Numbered from the stretch's first letter, positions 8,541-21,455 are shown. The stretch: DNA of 64,000 nucleotides from Isoetes taiwanensis (GCA_021234155.1 JAJEKV010000063.1:8264095-8328094); one strand, 5' to 3'. Program-made: numbers and translations. The notes: generated by a model not told the origin, from the sequence alone.

Positions 8541-11500
8541 ATTCTTGGGAGTCTAACCAAATTCGGACGCAGATAATTTGATCGGGTCTGCATGGTTGTA
8601 ATAGCAAGAATCACTAAAAAGTTCAGCCAAATCAAAACCTACATTAGTATCTTGTGATAAGATCCCTCTGTAATTTCAATTCCAATTGTCTACCATGTTA
8701 CAGTGCATAGAGACAGTCATGATCTGTTTTATATCAGCGGCCAGTAATGCTTTATAAATAACAAACCTCATGACATCAGATAGGTAATGAACTGAAAGAA
8801 AGTTACCAGATACAAAAAGGCAGCTCGATGCTTCATACTTGGAGTCTTAGACAATATTCTCGCAAAAGGAAAACGGTCTCCATCCTGAAGATCTGCCAGC
8901 CTTCCAAGCTCTAAATCACCTGTATGAAATAAGCAGCATAAAAAATGAAACGGACAACATAAGGATCTTAAAAAGCTCCAAAACATTCAAACTCCAGATA
9001 CAGAGGATTGTCTTATTATATGCCTACTTCCAGATACAGAAGATGGGCTTTTCGAGATCTGCCTAATTTTAAAACAAAAGGATGCTCTGAAAATAACTCT
9101 TGGATGATAAGATATGTACCATAAACTCTAAACCTTCAGGGAAAAATGTCCTCAAGTTGGGTTATTCTGCACCGAAGAAGTAAATAAGCCTGGAAGAATA
9201 AAATACAAATCGTCAAGAATAACTTAATCTTGAAGGGAACCTTGAAGTGAATTTCTTTTCTTGCTGCTCAAACCTTGAAGGGAATTTCTTTTCTTGCTGC
9301 TCAAATACATCAAATTCGGCCAATAACAACAATAAACCAAAACTTGGAATCGGACAGATAATCTATCTTCAGAGCAAAAGAAGGAGGAGCAAAAGAAGGA
9401 GGTTGGCACTGAAGAGCACTGTTCTCCCAAAATGCATGCGATCAAAGGAATGCCGAAAATGTGATTACACGACTCAAGTTCTTAGATAACGCATAGTTTT
9501 GTCAAAAACAAATTGTCCCGGATTTTTGTGCGGCTTCGCTTCTCAAGACCTAAGCATAAAAAAATCAAATCAAGAAATGAAGGAACTGAAAGCATCGAGA
9601 AATCTACTAGCTGATGCCAGATGAAGCTAATATTACCGTAGATCTTTGGGATTTAGTTTGGTTCCGCCGTTGTAAAGCCCTTCAAAAAATCAAGAATCAA
9701 AAAAATTGTGGAAGCCGCAGAAAAAAACGCCCCACGAAAGAAAAGGAAAAACAAAACGGGTGGAAGTCCAAAAAGTAGTTTCCGGTTCTGGAATTTCGCT
9801 TTTTGGCCCGATTTTGGTGTGCCCAGCGTTGCCAGGCTAATGTTCTGACATGTGTTTTTACTCGACATGTGTTTTTACTCAGCCTCCAACGTCCATATGT
9901 GCAACTTCGACACATGGCATGTTGATTTTGGCAACAATGGACATTATTTGCTTTTGTCATTATTTTTGTTATTGAAATTGTCTAATGATTGTATCATCAA
10001 TGTATTAACTTTGCGTTTATAAATTTTAGTAGAGAAAACAATGTTTTATAAGGAATGTGGGGGTTTAAGCATTGAAGCTATGGTCTTGCTATTTGAATCT
10101 CTTATATGGTGTCTCGCACAATTTAGTTGTTAGGGAATTAGGTGAAATCCTTTATCAATTGATAGGCTTCGTGCTAGTATATGACATGATACACTAAATT
10201 GGCCAACCTTTAAGATATTTCTCGCGTATAAGTCACTATATGTGTTAATCGTATATGGAACACCCTCCAAAAGTCTTTCTTTGTAAACGTGTGACTAGCG
10301 TTGCCGCACATAAATAATCAAGTTTTAACTCAAATAACGCAAGGCCAGAGTTGCACAAATGTTGACACTGTAAGATTGTTAAATCTATCTTAGAGAGGTA
10401 TTAAACAAAAAAATGGTTTGAATTATTTGTGAACATTAGTAGTGTGAGGCTTCGAGCTTAACTTAGTCAATGATAAACTTAACGTAATACTATTGTCTTT
10501 GCTCACAGTATCAAAAGAAGTGCAATTCATCATGAGCATCTATAGGTCAGTTTATCAAATTTGATTTCTCAAGAACATCTCAAAATGCATTTTCAATCCA
10601 ATTTATGAGTATAATCAGAGCAATCTTGTTGTCTCACTTCTCAGTAATATCTCTAAATGCATTTTCAATCCAACTTATGAGTACAATCAAAGAGCAATCT
10701 CGTTATTTCACACCATAGCCTTTCTGGAGACAAATGCAAAATGTATATTCTAATAATTAATCATAAGTTAGGCAAGAACATGCATGCCATTTCTTTAAAG
10801 CAGTATCCATATAGGCAACGAAACCTTGCAAAGTGAAAATGAGCCCCATATATTATATTCATTAATATACTTGTTATAATACAAATCGAATTACTGACTA
10901 ATCACATGCCATTTACGTCCATTGTATAGAGAAACAAACAACCCGTCCTTTAAGCTTGATTGTCGAGACATACCAAATGGAGTACAGCACGTGGTGTTGA
11001 ATGGTTTTCTTAGACAGAAACAAAGGCAGGCAACCAAAAACTTTTTTCCTAAATGCATTATCAATTTGTGCCATTGCATTGCATTATCAATTTGTGCCAT
11101 TGCATTGGACATCGTTAAAGTGCCTTTGTCGTATTAGCCTGAATTTAGAGATGGAAGAACCTTTTGACTCTCTTTCGTGAGTAAGAGAAAAGGCCACATA
11201 CCTAATGTTGCAATAGTACTACCATTTCCTACAACTATAGCAGGAACTACCACTATGAGCATTCTTCTTGCAAAGATATATTTCTTAGCCAATTTGTTTG
11301 CATGTTCAAAACTCCTTTCCTCTATTCTTAAAATACATGTTGCTAAATCAAGGCTTATTAAGATCCGTTGGTGAAAGAAAAATAGTAACCTCAAATCATT
11401 ATATGGGGCATAACAACGAAAAAGCCAACATTATATAATTTTGTTGTCTAGAAATGCACAACCATTACATCAAAATAATCTCAAGGATGTCCTTATTGAG

Positions 11501-12116
11501 TAACCTACTCCTTTCGTTTCATTTGCATTAACAATGTAGCATCAGATATCTATAGAATGTCTATTTGCACTTCCATCTTTGGTTCATGAAATCCGGTAAA
11601 TAGACCATGCTAAACTGTCTAAAGTGCTCCCTGTCAGGAGAAGCTTTAATACAATAAACTCAATTCTCCAACCATAACAAGTACAATATAATTTTCTGAT
11701 GAACCCATTCTAAATTGTTAACATGTTTTCTTCATTAGAGGCTTTCTTGCCTTCCATATACAGGCATCTAATTCTGAAACCATTAAAGAATCATATGCAT
11801 TTACAAATTTGGGAACCATTAAAGAAACATATGCTGCATATTTGTTGCATTTGATTGGAGACAAAAGAGACATGATGCAAATAGGCGGCATAATATAAGA
11901 ACAGTGAACACATATATGAAATTTTTGCTGCAATAGACAGATGGGTGTTAAAACTTCTGGCTGCACATTTGCTTGCTGCATAGAGCTATATGCTTGCAAG
12001 AAGATGAAAAGGGTGTGCAACCACTTACATAGTATGTTATCTAAGCATGCTGAAGAATATAAGCCTCTCAATCGGATATATTGGCGGGCGCCTAGAAGAC
12101 TTTTCCTAGGCCGTGC
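8541..12116. other. AT-rich non-coding stretch with small tandem duplications
   Basis: No convincing gene. It holds short tandem duplications: 33 bp twice at 9240-9305, about 73 bp twice at 10573-10711, and 26 bp twice, identical, at 11054-11105. Around 9650-9850 there is a GC-richer patch that may be an old repeat end. Open frames here are short and unrecognised. Confidence 0.5.
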
Positions 12117-12842
12117 ATGCCACCGAAGAAGAAAGGGTCTCCCAGCAAGGGAGACCTGATCGAGTATGAGGGAGACTCCGCACATCTCATATCTTTGATC
12201 CATGAACTTAAATTTGAAGTTCTTGGCTTGAAAGCAGAAGTTCAGGGAATGAAAAAGCTATTGGATAATGTAGTGGAGCAGAATTCAACATTGAAGATTC
12301 AAAGTTCTGAAATGGCAGCATCTCTTCAGAGACCATCCCTTGATTATTCCACGCAGATTCAGGAATTAGAGGCTAAGATTGCTTCGTTGGTAGCAGAAAC
12401 AACAAAAGAGCAGATGATTCTACATCAAGCCCATATCACAGCTGAGCAAGCAGACCAAGAGGCAAGAGCACGTAATTTAAAGATCTCAGGCATTCCAGAA
12501 CATGAAGGTGAGAACTTAAACGAAATGCTTATTCATTTTTTTAATGATACTATGCACCTTCACGAGCCTCAATTCATATCTGGGAGAAGATTAGGTAAGC
12601 CAGGATTCCATAATCGGCCAATCATGGTTAAATTTCGCAGCAAGGAAGCAAGAGATAGAGTCCTTCAAAAACGAAGTGCTCTAAAAGGTGAAAAAATTTG
12701 GTTGGATTTGGATCTGACCCCTGCACAATTAGAAATTAGAAAGAAGGAATGGGCAAGAATCAAAGAGGCACGGGAGGTAGGATATGTGGCTTATTTAGAT
12801 CACAGCAGCAAGGCAATTGTTACAAACAGGAAGCGCAATTAG
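12117..12842 (+). CDS. LINE ORF1 protein, coiled coil plus RRM-like domain
   Basis: An uninterrupted 241-residue frame from ATG at 12117, probably an RNA-binding chaperone of the LINE ribonucleoprotein. A basic start (MPPKKKGSPSK) precedes a long heptad-like coiled coil, about residues 25-115. An RRM-like domain follows: ARNLKISGIPE is the first RNP-like strand, and NRPIMVKFRSKEARDRVLQK with IWLDLDLTPAQLE form the second half. This arrangement resembles the trimeric RRM-type ORF1 of L1/Tx1-like LINEs. No zinc knuckle is visible. It is the best-preserved frame of the element. Confidence 0.75.
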   Translation: MPPKKKGSPSKGDLIEYEGDSAHLISLIHELKFEVLGLKAEVQGMKKLLDNVVEQNSTLKIQSSEMAASLQRPSLDYSTQIQELEAKIASLVAETTKEQMILHQAHITAEQADQEARARNLKISGIPEHEGENLNEMLIHFFNDTMHLHEPQFISGRRLGKPGFHNRPIMVKFRSKEARDRVLQKRSALKGEKIWLDLDLTPAQLEIRKKEWARIKEAREVGYVAYLDHSSKAIVTNRKRN

Positions 12843-12854
12843 GGACTCGGGGCC

Positions 12855-14995
12855 TTGAGGATTGGTATGTGGAATTCTCATGGATTGAGCCAGGTTAAGG
12901 TAGCCGCCACTTATGAAGTTTGGAAGCAACACGATCTGTTGTTCTTCGTTGAGACATGGGAACATAAAACCCGCCCATTACCGGACATCCCAGGTTATGT
13001 GGTGGTAGATCACATGTGGAATGAGAAGAAAACATGGGTAGGCCGTGGTTTTGGAGGAATAGGTATTTACAGTAAAGAATGTTTTACACAAAAGCTTCAA
13101 GTCTTGAAATCAGATATCAACAAACAGTATATGTGGTTGAAAATAGAGATGTGATATATTTATAGCTATATGCTATTTTGCACCAAGCAATGCTAATATT
13201 TATAATAGAAGAGACATGGACAAGGAAGATCCGTTTCAGAATCTTTGTGCAGATACATTGAGGTATAGTTCACAAGGTGAAGTACTTATATTGGGTGATT
13301 TTAATGCCCGCACATGTATGAAGACATCATAGATGTCCAACTGCATGAGAAAGAAGATCCGAATTTTCAAAGATTTTCTGAAGACAAAACCTCCAATAAT
13401 ATGGGCGAATTTCTTTTAGAGTTCAATACAGTTAGCAATTTGAAGATTCTTAATGGTATAGCGTGCTTTCCAGAATCAAAAGGGTTCACATATCTCAGTC
13501 ATTCTGGAGCCAGTGTGGTTGAATACTGCATGGCGAGGAGTCTTGACATCGTTCAAGATTTTTACATTGGTGAGAAGCTACCAGAATCTGACCATAAGCC
13601 CCTGCATGTAGTGATAAAGCATGTGCAAAAATCTGAAATTCAGCATCCTACTTTTCACCCGAGGTTGAAGATTGATTATAAAGCAAGTAAAAAATACAAA
13701 AAGAGAATCGAAGCACTCCTTGAATATGTCAGTTGGACAGGAGATTTGAATACACATGCAAGGTCTTTTACTCATCTCATTCATCAAGATGCTGGAGATG
13801 TATTTGGTTACACGAAGAAACCTGTAAAAGGTAAAACGTGTAATGCTTGGTGGGATGCAGAATGCCATGTTGCAAGAATGAAATTGCCACGGAATTGTAT
13901 TTATAAACCCACATGGTACAAGAACTTGCTGCGGAATAAAAAGCGCACATTCTACAGGCGAAGACAAATAGAGCTTAGTGAGAAACTCAAAAAAAGCCCA
14001 AAAACCTTTTGGACAGCGCTGAAGGGAAGATCAGAAAAGCAAAATTTAAAAATAGAGGCATTGCTAAAATTAGTGCATGATATTTACAATAAAGAAGGCG
14101 TGGGTTGCATGCAGGTTTCAGCCACACAGATTGATTTGTTTACGGAGGTAGAAGTAAGGGATATTATCACAGATATGGAGAATAATAAAGCACAAGATTT
14201 AGAAGGACTGTGTGTGGAATTGCTCAAATGGGGAGGGCAGAGGACGGTATCTTTTCTCACAAAACGCTGAATGGGTGCATCAGACAAGGATTGCCAGACA
14301 ATTGGAAGATGAACCGTGTCCATCCAATCCATAAATCAGGGGACAAAAAGGATGCAAACAATTACAGAACTATTCTAATTGGGAGTGTCTTTGCCAAAAT
14401 ATTAGGCAGTTTACTGGAAGCAGAGGCAAATAACGAACGATCTTTCTGCCAAGCAGGTTTTAGAAGAGGACATAATACTCTTGATCATGCACTGACATTG
14501 CGTGTGCTCGTTGAGAGAGCTAAAAAACCAAACAAGGTATTATATGTGGCATTCATTGATTTCGTTAAGGCATTTGATACTGTTCCGCGCAGAGAGCTAG
14601 GTGAAAGAATGATACGAATTGGAGTACCAGCAGAGATGATCAGTGCTATTTCGCAGCTCTACTCTGAAGTGCTTATCAAATTATCATGTGATTTAGATAC
14701 AACAGTCAAGAATACCATAGAAGTGCGCCAGGGATGCCCATTGTCTCCTACGTTGTTTGGTCTTTTCATAGAGGAATTGGAATAATGGATGTGTGCTCGC
14801 TCCTTAGCAGGGACGAGATTGGGTATGTATCTGATACAATTGTTACTATATGCTGATGACGTGGTCTTGGTTGCAAGCAAGCAGAAAGCATTGCAGCAGG
14901 TGAAAACATGTCACTGGCTCTACAAAATGCTTCCGTCCAGCCAAAATCCTTTGCTAGCAAAGGACATGCATGTGACTCAAACTCCCATTGCCTGA
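12855..14995 (+). pseudogene. LINE ORF2 remnant: endonuclease and reverse transcriptase
   Basis: The first piece (12855-13154) holds the start of an AP endonuclease domain, RIGMWNSHGLSQVK with ETWEHK. A broken stretch includes ILGDFNAR near 13290, and 13314-14270 includes ESDHKPLHVVI, the C-terminal SDH motif of the nuclease. The RT spans about 14210-14880, with FIDFVKAFDTVPRREL holding the first catalytic Asp, RQGCPLSPTLFGLFIEELE, and YADDVVLVAS holding the catalytic pair. At least three frame changes and several stops make it inactive. The sequence ends about 110 bp after YADD without thumb, zinc-binding domain or tail. Confidence 0.85.
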
Positions 14996-15685
<690 letters not shown>

Positions 15686-15725
15686 TGTCAAACGTGCTAG
15701 GAGCGTTTCATTTTGGTATCGAGCC
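15686..15725 (+). promoter_or_regulatory. Gypsy 5' LTR end and primer binding site
   Basis: The LTR end reads GTGTCAAACGTGCTAGGAGC, then GTTTCA, followed three bases later by TGGTATCGAGCC, an initiator-Met primer site lacking one base. A diverged copy of the LTR end lies at 22496-22520, beyond the Copia element, as if it marked the other LTR. Confidence 0.55.
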
Positions 15726-16189
15726 TAGATTTCTCGATCATTAACCACTGTTGGTTATTGGGCCAAGGAAAGTTGGTTATCGAGCCATGACAATGAGAAA
15801 TTAATATTGGAGTTACGGGAAACCAAGAAGGAAGAAACTTCTTGGGGAAGTTATGTAGCCGAGATATCCAGTTGTGGCCAGGAGAAGGGAGTGTTTAAAA
15901 TTTAGTTTTCACATTCCAAATCCAGTTTCTAAACTTGAATTTGCAAACATTAGAATAGATCAAGTTAATCTATCATAATGGTAAGGTTAATCAACTTTGA
16001 AGACAAGTTCGAAAAGCATTTTGTATGTGAATACTCTGATACTATAGAAAAAAAATCATCGTAAGACTTTAGAATGAATATTTTTTATTGGATATGCTTG
16101 GACTTGACTTATGTTCTGATTCCTAGCTTATTAAAGATGTTGTTAGAATCTAACAAACTTGCTAAAAGGTGATTATAGATTATCATGGA

Positions 16190-17200
16190 AGGAGGAGATG
16201 ATAACGCTGCGGTGTAAATGCTAGGCCAGATGTTGCAAGGAGTTTAGCAACAATTAATTGGGTTTGCTCCAAAACCAGATGCCTGCTATTAAAGATTCTG
16301 AAGTGGATGAAATCAACAAAATTCTTGTAATATCAAGCAAGAAAGGTTTACGGGAAAGATGTTACAGGTAATGGTGCAGATGTATGGCTCCATAATATTG
16401 AATTCTATTTTAATGTGAAGAAGACACATGCAAAGCAAAAAGCTGTCATTGCGGACTTGTTGCTCACCCGTTTCGCCAAGGTTCGGTGGGACAACTGTAA
16501 GAAGACACATAAACTTATTTTTGGAGACATCGATTGGGATGTTTTTCGAAAAGCTTTTCAGTTGCATTACCTGCCCGTGGGATACAAGCTGGCAAAGATG
16601 CATGATTTCTTGAACTTGGTAGAAACAAAATCAGTTGAAGACTATACAATAAAGTTTCAGCAGTTGCAGCCTTATGGACCTCCGTTTGAGCCAGAACAAT
16701 TAGCAGAGGTATTACATATTCTAGTTTGGACGAAGCAATTAGGGCTGCCAAATATAAGGAAGAACTAATGAATGCAACATGGAAGAAGCATACAAATGAT
16801 GATTTAGATTGGAGTCAATTTGATAATCGTCGATAAGGTGTTGAGGATAGTTTGACTTTGAAAAGTATCAATGGTTGGCAATGCCAATCTAAAATAAAAA
16901 GGTTAAGGGAAAATTATTTAAGGCAAGTGTTTCCTTTGCCAACAAGTGGGTCATCAAATAAGGGATTGTCTCCAGAAGTTACAAGAACATAGGAATGCTT
17001 ATGGAATATCCAATCCACGGGATGGAATACTTCAAAGGACAACCGAGGCAAGCAACTCATGCATGCTCGTGCTATTAACATTGGAGATGTAGTTCAAGAG
17101 TTGTATATGCAGTTATTGTGGGAAATCAACATGCAGACTAGTGTGATTCATGTACCATGTAAGTTTGAGAATACTGATTAAGGAGATAGTATGATGCCAA
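16190..17200 (+). pseudogene. Gypsy (Ty3-type) gag remnant
   Basis: An ATG at 16190 is followed by stops, then by a retrotrans-gag domain in the frame 16415-16768. Key parts are DIDWDVFRKAFQLHYLP and VEDYTIKFQQLQPYGPPF, the usual WDxFxxxFxxxYxP and SVxxYxxxFxxL signatures. In another frame at about 16925-16975 a perfect CX2CX4HX4C zinc knuckle reads CFLCQQVGHQIRDC. The gag is frameshifted and no protease or polymerase follows, because a Copia element begins at about 17237 on the other strand. Confidence 0.75.
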
Positions 17201-17262
17201 CCAGAGCCTAATCCTAAAAGTCAAACAATAGTATAGTTAGCATTGTTAGGTCTACATCTTCT

Positions 17263-17955
17263 TCATTCCCCCTTCATTGAATATCTCTGGATATCTGAAG
17301 TATACTTAATCAATCCTGTTGAGTCTTGAAAATTAATTTGTTTTCTAAGAGAATTGAATCTAGGCTCTCTGCCTGCTTTAGTAAAAAAGTCAGCCAACTG
17401 TTCTTTTGCTGAAATGTATGTCACTAATATCAGGTTTCCCTGCACCATTTCTCTGATACAATGTAATTTCATTTCTATATGCTTTGATCTCTCATGCAGT
17501 ACTGGATTTCTTGTCACAGCAATTCCACTGGAACTAGTATCTGAAAATAAAATAGTAGGATCTGCATTTCTAATTCCAACTTCTTCAAGCAGTCGTCTCA
17601 TCCATATTATCTCTTTTGCGGCCAAAGTTATTGCTGAATATTCAGTTTCTGCACTAGATAGAGCTATTATACTTTGTTTCTTGCATTTCCAACTTATTGG
17701 ACCACCGCCAAACATAAGAATGTAACCAGATGTTGAATGTTTATGATCTGCATCTCCACCCTAGTCTGCGTCTATGTATGCTTCTAGTTTACAACTTCCA
17801 TTTTCATAACTGATTCCAAAATGCTTTGTGCCTTTAAGATACCTTAGAATCCGTTTTGCTGCTATCCAATGTTGTCTGCCAGGATTGTTGTTGTACCTAC
17901 TCAATAAATTTATAGCAAATGCAATATCCGGCCTAGTAGCTCCTGCTATGTGCAT
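17263..17955 (-). pseudogene. Copia RNase H and preceding connection region
   Basis: Minus frames 17761-17955 and 17263-17715 hold the end of Copia pol. The first includes ATRPDIAFAINLLSRY and HWIAAKRILRYLKGTKHFG, the conserved stretch before RNase H. The second includes WKCKKQSIIALSSAETEY and then KEIIWMRRLLEE, typical of Copia RNase H with the ALSSAEAEY signature. A stop separates the two pieces. The frame ends at 17263, next to the purine tract. Confidence 0.85.
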
Positions 17956-18398
17956 CAGACAGCTATTAACCTTTTGTACGGAACATTTTTCATGTACTTT
18001 GACTCTTCTTCAGTTATTAACCTTTTGTACGGAACATTTTTCATGTACTTTGACTCTTCTTCAGTTGTAGGACACATTTTCTTGTTGATTTTATGATCTG
18101 GAATAATGGGAGTGCTTGCACCATTGCAATCTGTCATTTTAAATCTATCAAGCACACCTTGTATGTTGCTGCTTTGACTTAAAGTCAAAATTCGTTTGTC
18201 TTTATTTCTTACGACATTAATTCCCAAAAACTTCTTCAATTCACCCAAGTTCGTCATTTTGAACCGATGCTTTAACAATGTTTTACAAGTTTTCAAGCAG
18301 CTTATATGACTTGAAATCATTATGTGATCGTCTACATATAAGGCTATAATGCAGCATTGATCATGTTCTTTGAAGATTGTAAAGCCTTGTTCAAGCAA
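17955..18398 (-). pseudogene. Copia reverse transcriptase, C-terminal half
   Basis: Contains LYVDDHIMIS, the catalytic YVDD box, and LGELKKFLGINVVRN. Near its end a 17-residue segment (TEEESKYMKNVPYKRLI) is present twice in tandem, the product of a 51-bp duplication. Active Copia RTs do not repeat this segment, so the duplication is a lesion in this copy. Confidence 0.85.
17964..18066 (-). repeat. 51-bp tandem duplication inside Copia pol
   Basis: On the plus strand, TATTAACCTTTTGTACGGAA and the 31 bases after it occur twice back to back with no visible difference. The frame is preserved. Confidence 0.9.
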
Positions 18399-18482
18399 GT
18401 ACCGATCAATGCATTTGTACCAAGCCTGTGGCGACTGCTTTAGTCCATAAAATGCTTTTTTTAGCTTCCATATTTTATCCGC

Positions 18483-18929
18483 TCATTCTTCAAATCCTCT
18501 TGGAGGTTTCATATAGATTTCCTCTTCAAGCTCTGCATTGAGAAAGGTAGTACTTACATCCATGTGATGTATGTCTAGGTTCAGTGAGTTTGCCAGTGCA
18601 AGCAACATTCTAATGCTGGTCATTTTAACAATTGGAGAGTAAGTGTCATTATAATCCACCCCTTTTCGTTGTGAGAACCCCTGTGCAACTAGCCTTGCCT
18701 TGAATTTCTTACCACCGTCTGCTAATTTTTTTACCTTGTACATCCATCTGTTTCTTACTATATTTTTGCTTGCTTGTTTGTCTACTACTTCGAATGTACT
18801 TGTACGTCTGAATGCTTCCATTTCTTCTTCCATTGTTGATTTCCATTTTGAACTGTTTGCATCTGCCAATGCTTCCTCATAAGTCAGAGGTACATTATTT
18901 TCCATGACTGCCATTAATGATGGTACCAT
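18483..18929 (-). pseudogene. Copia reverse transcriptase, N-terminal half
   Basis: Shows the Copia RT start: WKSTMEEEMEAF (usually WxxAMxxE), RNRWMYKVKKLADG, KARLVAQGFSQRKGVDYNDT and MDVSTTFLNAELEEEIYMK. In MDVSTTFLNA the usual reading is D-V-x-x-A-FL, so the catalytic Asp is kept. A stop near 18480 separates it from the downstream half. Confidence 0.85.
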
Positions 18930-19474
18930 TTCTTTCTTGAATCTAACCTTTTGCTTTTTTCGTCTTTCTCCCTTCCAAGAGAGTCAATTTCTATACCTTT
19001 ATCCTCTAATTCTTTTCTTAATCTTTCTGCCTCAGTCAATCTCTTTCTAGATTTGCTTAGAACAAAATTGTCCATGTTCTCTACATTTGTACTTTTTGTT
19101 TTGTTTTCCATCTCCACATCTTCAGTCATCATTGTTTATTATTTCAGTATGTTCAAAACCTTTTTTTTTCATTTACTTCTTTCAGTCTGTAACAGTCTTT
19201 CCTATCCTTATATAACTGTTCTTCAATAAATACAACCTCCCTACTAATTAAGATTTTTCTACTATTAGGGCAAACAACCTATAGGCTTTAGTTTCTTCAT
19301 CATAACCAATTAGGAATGCAATTTTAGCCATGTCATCCAGCTTGTTTCTTAAATCTTCAGGACATGCACATAAACCAAGCATCCATAGGTTTTAAACCTT
19401 TCATAAGATGGTACCCTTTGTGATCATAAGGTTTCAGGAATTTCTCCTTCCAGTCTTGCACTTGGCAGTCAATT

Positions 19475-20080
19475 CTATATGTATATTGTGGTTTTTATTG
19501 CCTCTTTCCACAACATATTTGGCAGGCATGAGTGTTTTAACATGTCTCTGACAACATCCAAACATGTTCTATTCTTTCTTTTGGCAACTCCGTTTTGTTG
19601 CGGCGTGTATCTACAGGTTAATTGTCTTCGTATGCCTTTTTCAATGCAAAAGGACTTAAATTTCCTAGAAATGTATTCTCCTTCTCTATCAGACCTCAAG
19701 CATTTCAGTTTATGACCCGTATCTCTTTCTATTTCAGTTACATTTAAAAACCTTTAGTGCCTCAGTTTTTCTTGATAAACAATAGCATTTGGCTTTTTTC
19801 GTAAAGTCATCAATAAAAGTAATGAAATACCTTTTTCCGGTATAGCTCCTCACATTAAGTGGCCCACATATATTTGGACGCACCGTTCTTCAGTGTTTTT
19901 ATATTCCTTTGCAAAAGGCAGCCTTGTACTCTTTCCAAGTATGCATCCCCGACACACAAAGTTCTTTTGCTCCTCTTTTTTTACTTTCAATATATCCAAG
20001 CTGATTCAAGACCTTTACATTATTAAGTTCGTGTGCCTAAGATGTTCATGCCATGTTTTCAAACTTACTACAGGCACATT
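19475..20080 (-). pseudogene. Copia integrase remnant
   Basis: At about 19900-20060 the zinc-binding HHCC part can be read across a frameshift: WHEHLRHTN, then CRGCILGKSTRLP. The frame 19475-19699 holds the catalytic core end, RSDREGEYISRKF (normally SDNGGEY) and YTPQQNGVAKRKNRT (normally TPQQNGVAERKNR). Stops and an Asn/Gly to Arg/Glu change in the D-x-GGEY box indicate loss of function. Confidence 0.8.
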
Positions 20081-20085
20081 GTTAA

Positions 20086-20706
20086 TTACAGGCTTTTCTC
20101 TGACAATTTCATTTCAAACAAATCTCCAACACGTTTGTCCAGAAAACATATTTTATTTTCTTTCACAATTTTATATACAAGCTTGTCAACTAGAACTTGG
20201 AATTCCAAATCAACTAGTTGACTGACTGAAATCAAATTTTTAACTATTGCAGGTACACAAAGAACTTTTTCAATCTCTACTGGTTCTCCTCGCAGATCAA
20301 ACAACTTGAGCATCCCGGCAGCTTCCACCTTCTTGATTCTACCATCTCCAAGACATACACTTCTAGTGTGCCTCTCTTCATCCTTTCGATTAAGTAAATC
20401 AGAAGATCCTAAGATTATTCTTTCAGCTCCAGAATCTAGAATAAAAGGTGTTTTAAAATCCTTTTCTTCGTTCAAAACATTAGAAAGAACATCATTTATC
20501 TCTTCTTCTGAATCTTCTCTTTCCATGACAACCATATTAGCGTTTGCAGGCTTACTTTCCCTGCTCCTTCCTTTACTAGAATTCCAGCTGGTATTCTTAC
20601 CTCTGCTCCAGCCTCTACCCCTGCCAGTATTTTGTCCTCCTTTAGGACAAGTGAACTTCAAGTGTCCTATTTCTCCACATCTATAGCATAGTCCTATCTG
20701 TCTCAT
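20086..20706 (-). pseudogene. Copia gag zinc knuckle and protease
   Basis: Begins with CYRCGEIGHLKFTCP, a CX2CX4HX4C nucleocapsid knuckle, then an Arg/Gly/Ser-rich linker. The protease follows with FILDSGAERIILGSSDLL, where Copia proteases read WxLDSGAxxHM; the catalytic DSGA is intact. This uninterrupted 206-residue frame joins the integrase region through a frame change. Confidence 0.8.
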
Positions 20707-20873
20707 TTTGCTGTCATAGTTGGCAGAACCTTTACCTTTTCTTATCGTCAGTACCTCACCCGATTCTTCATTTTCTTCTTCATCATTATCTTCAGTAACA
20801 AACCTCTGCTCAATCTCTGTTCCTCTATTGTCTTTGCCACAGTTCTTATTAGCGTAGCCAAATGCTCAACATC

Positions 20874-21410
20874 CTAGAGCATCCTAGAAATGGCTAGTAT
20901 TTGATGACTCACTGACATTACTGCACTAGCAGCTTCCAAATCCGCGCACAATGAGTCAAATTTATGAAACATGGTTGTCAACTGTACTTTTTGATCATAT
21001 TTAATTTTTCTAACATCTTTTTCAAGCACATCAATTTGTGATGAGCTTTTGTCTTGATATGTTTTAACCAAATATTTCCATGCATCTCTAGGACCAAGAT
21101 CTCTCATTTTTAACATTATACTAAGTGCAACTTTGCATATAACAGTGGCTTTGGCCTGACTTACTTTCTGATCTTCACTAATTGACTCACTGCTATGACT
21201 TCCCCCTTTGTATTTAGCAGTAGATTCAACTGATCTTGCCGATTTAGTTTCACCAGCTTGAGTTGTAGCAGAACTGCTTGCTTCATCTGCAACAATAATA
21301 CTGGGTTCAATGATATACCATAGGCCTTCAAATTGCAGTACTTCTTTCACTCTTTCCTTCCATATTTGAAAACCTCCAACACCTTGAAAAACTTCTACAG
21401 ACCTTAGCAA
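20874..21410 (-). pseudogene. Copia gag, N-terminal part
   Basis: A 178-residue frame with the UBN2/DUF4219-like beginning QIWKERVKEVLQFEGLWYII and a Ser/Thr-rich insert, then KYLVKTYQDKSSSQIDVLEK, the LxxxYxxKS-type core of Copia gag. It starts just after the primer site. A stop and frame change near 20870 separate it from the knuckle frame. Confidence 0.75.
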
Positions 21411-21443
21411 GGTTGCTCCAAAACGTGTGGCGTTGTTGTATTT

Positions 21444-21455
21444 GCTCTGATACCA
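21444..21455 (-). promoter_or_regulatory. Copia primer binding site (tRNA-iMet)
   Basis: On the minus strand TGGTATCAGAGC, placed between the right-hand (5') LTR and gag. Confidence 0.8.

Larger units (their letters stand above)
12117..14995 (+). mobile_element. LINE non-LTR retrotransposon, copy 1 (3'-truncated)
   Basis: An ORF1 with coiled coil and RRM-like domain is followed 12 bp later by an ORF2 with an AP-type endonuclease and a reverse transcriptase. ORF2 is broken by stops and frameshifts, and the homology ends shortly after the RT catalytic YADD motif, so the C-terminal zinc domain and 3' end are missing. The same protein plan occurs at 22636-26070 and on the minus strand at 52837-54480. 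The exact LINE clade cannot be settled by eye. Confidence 0.85.
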
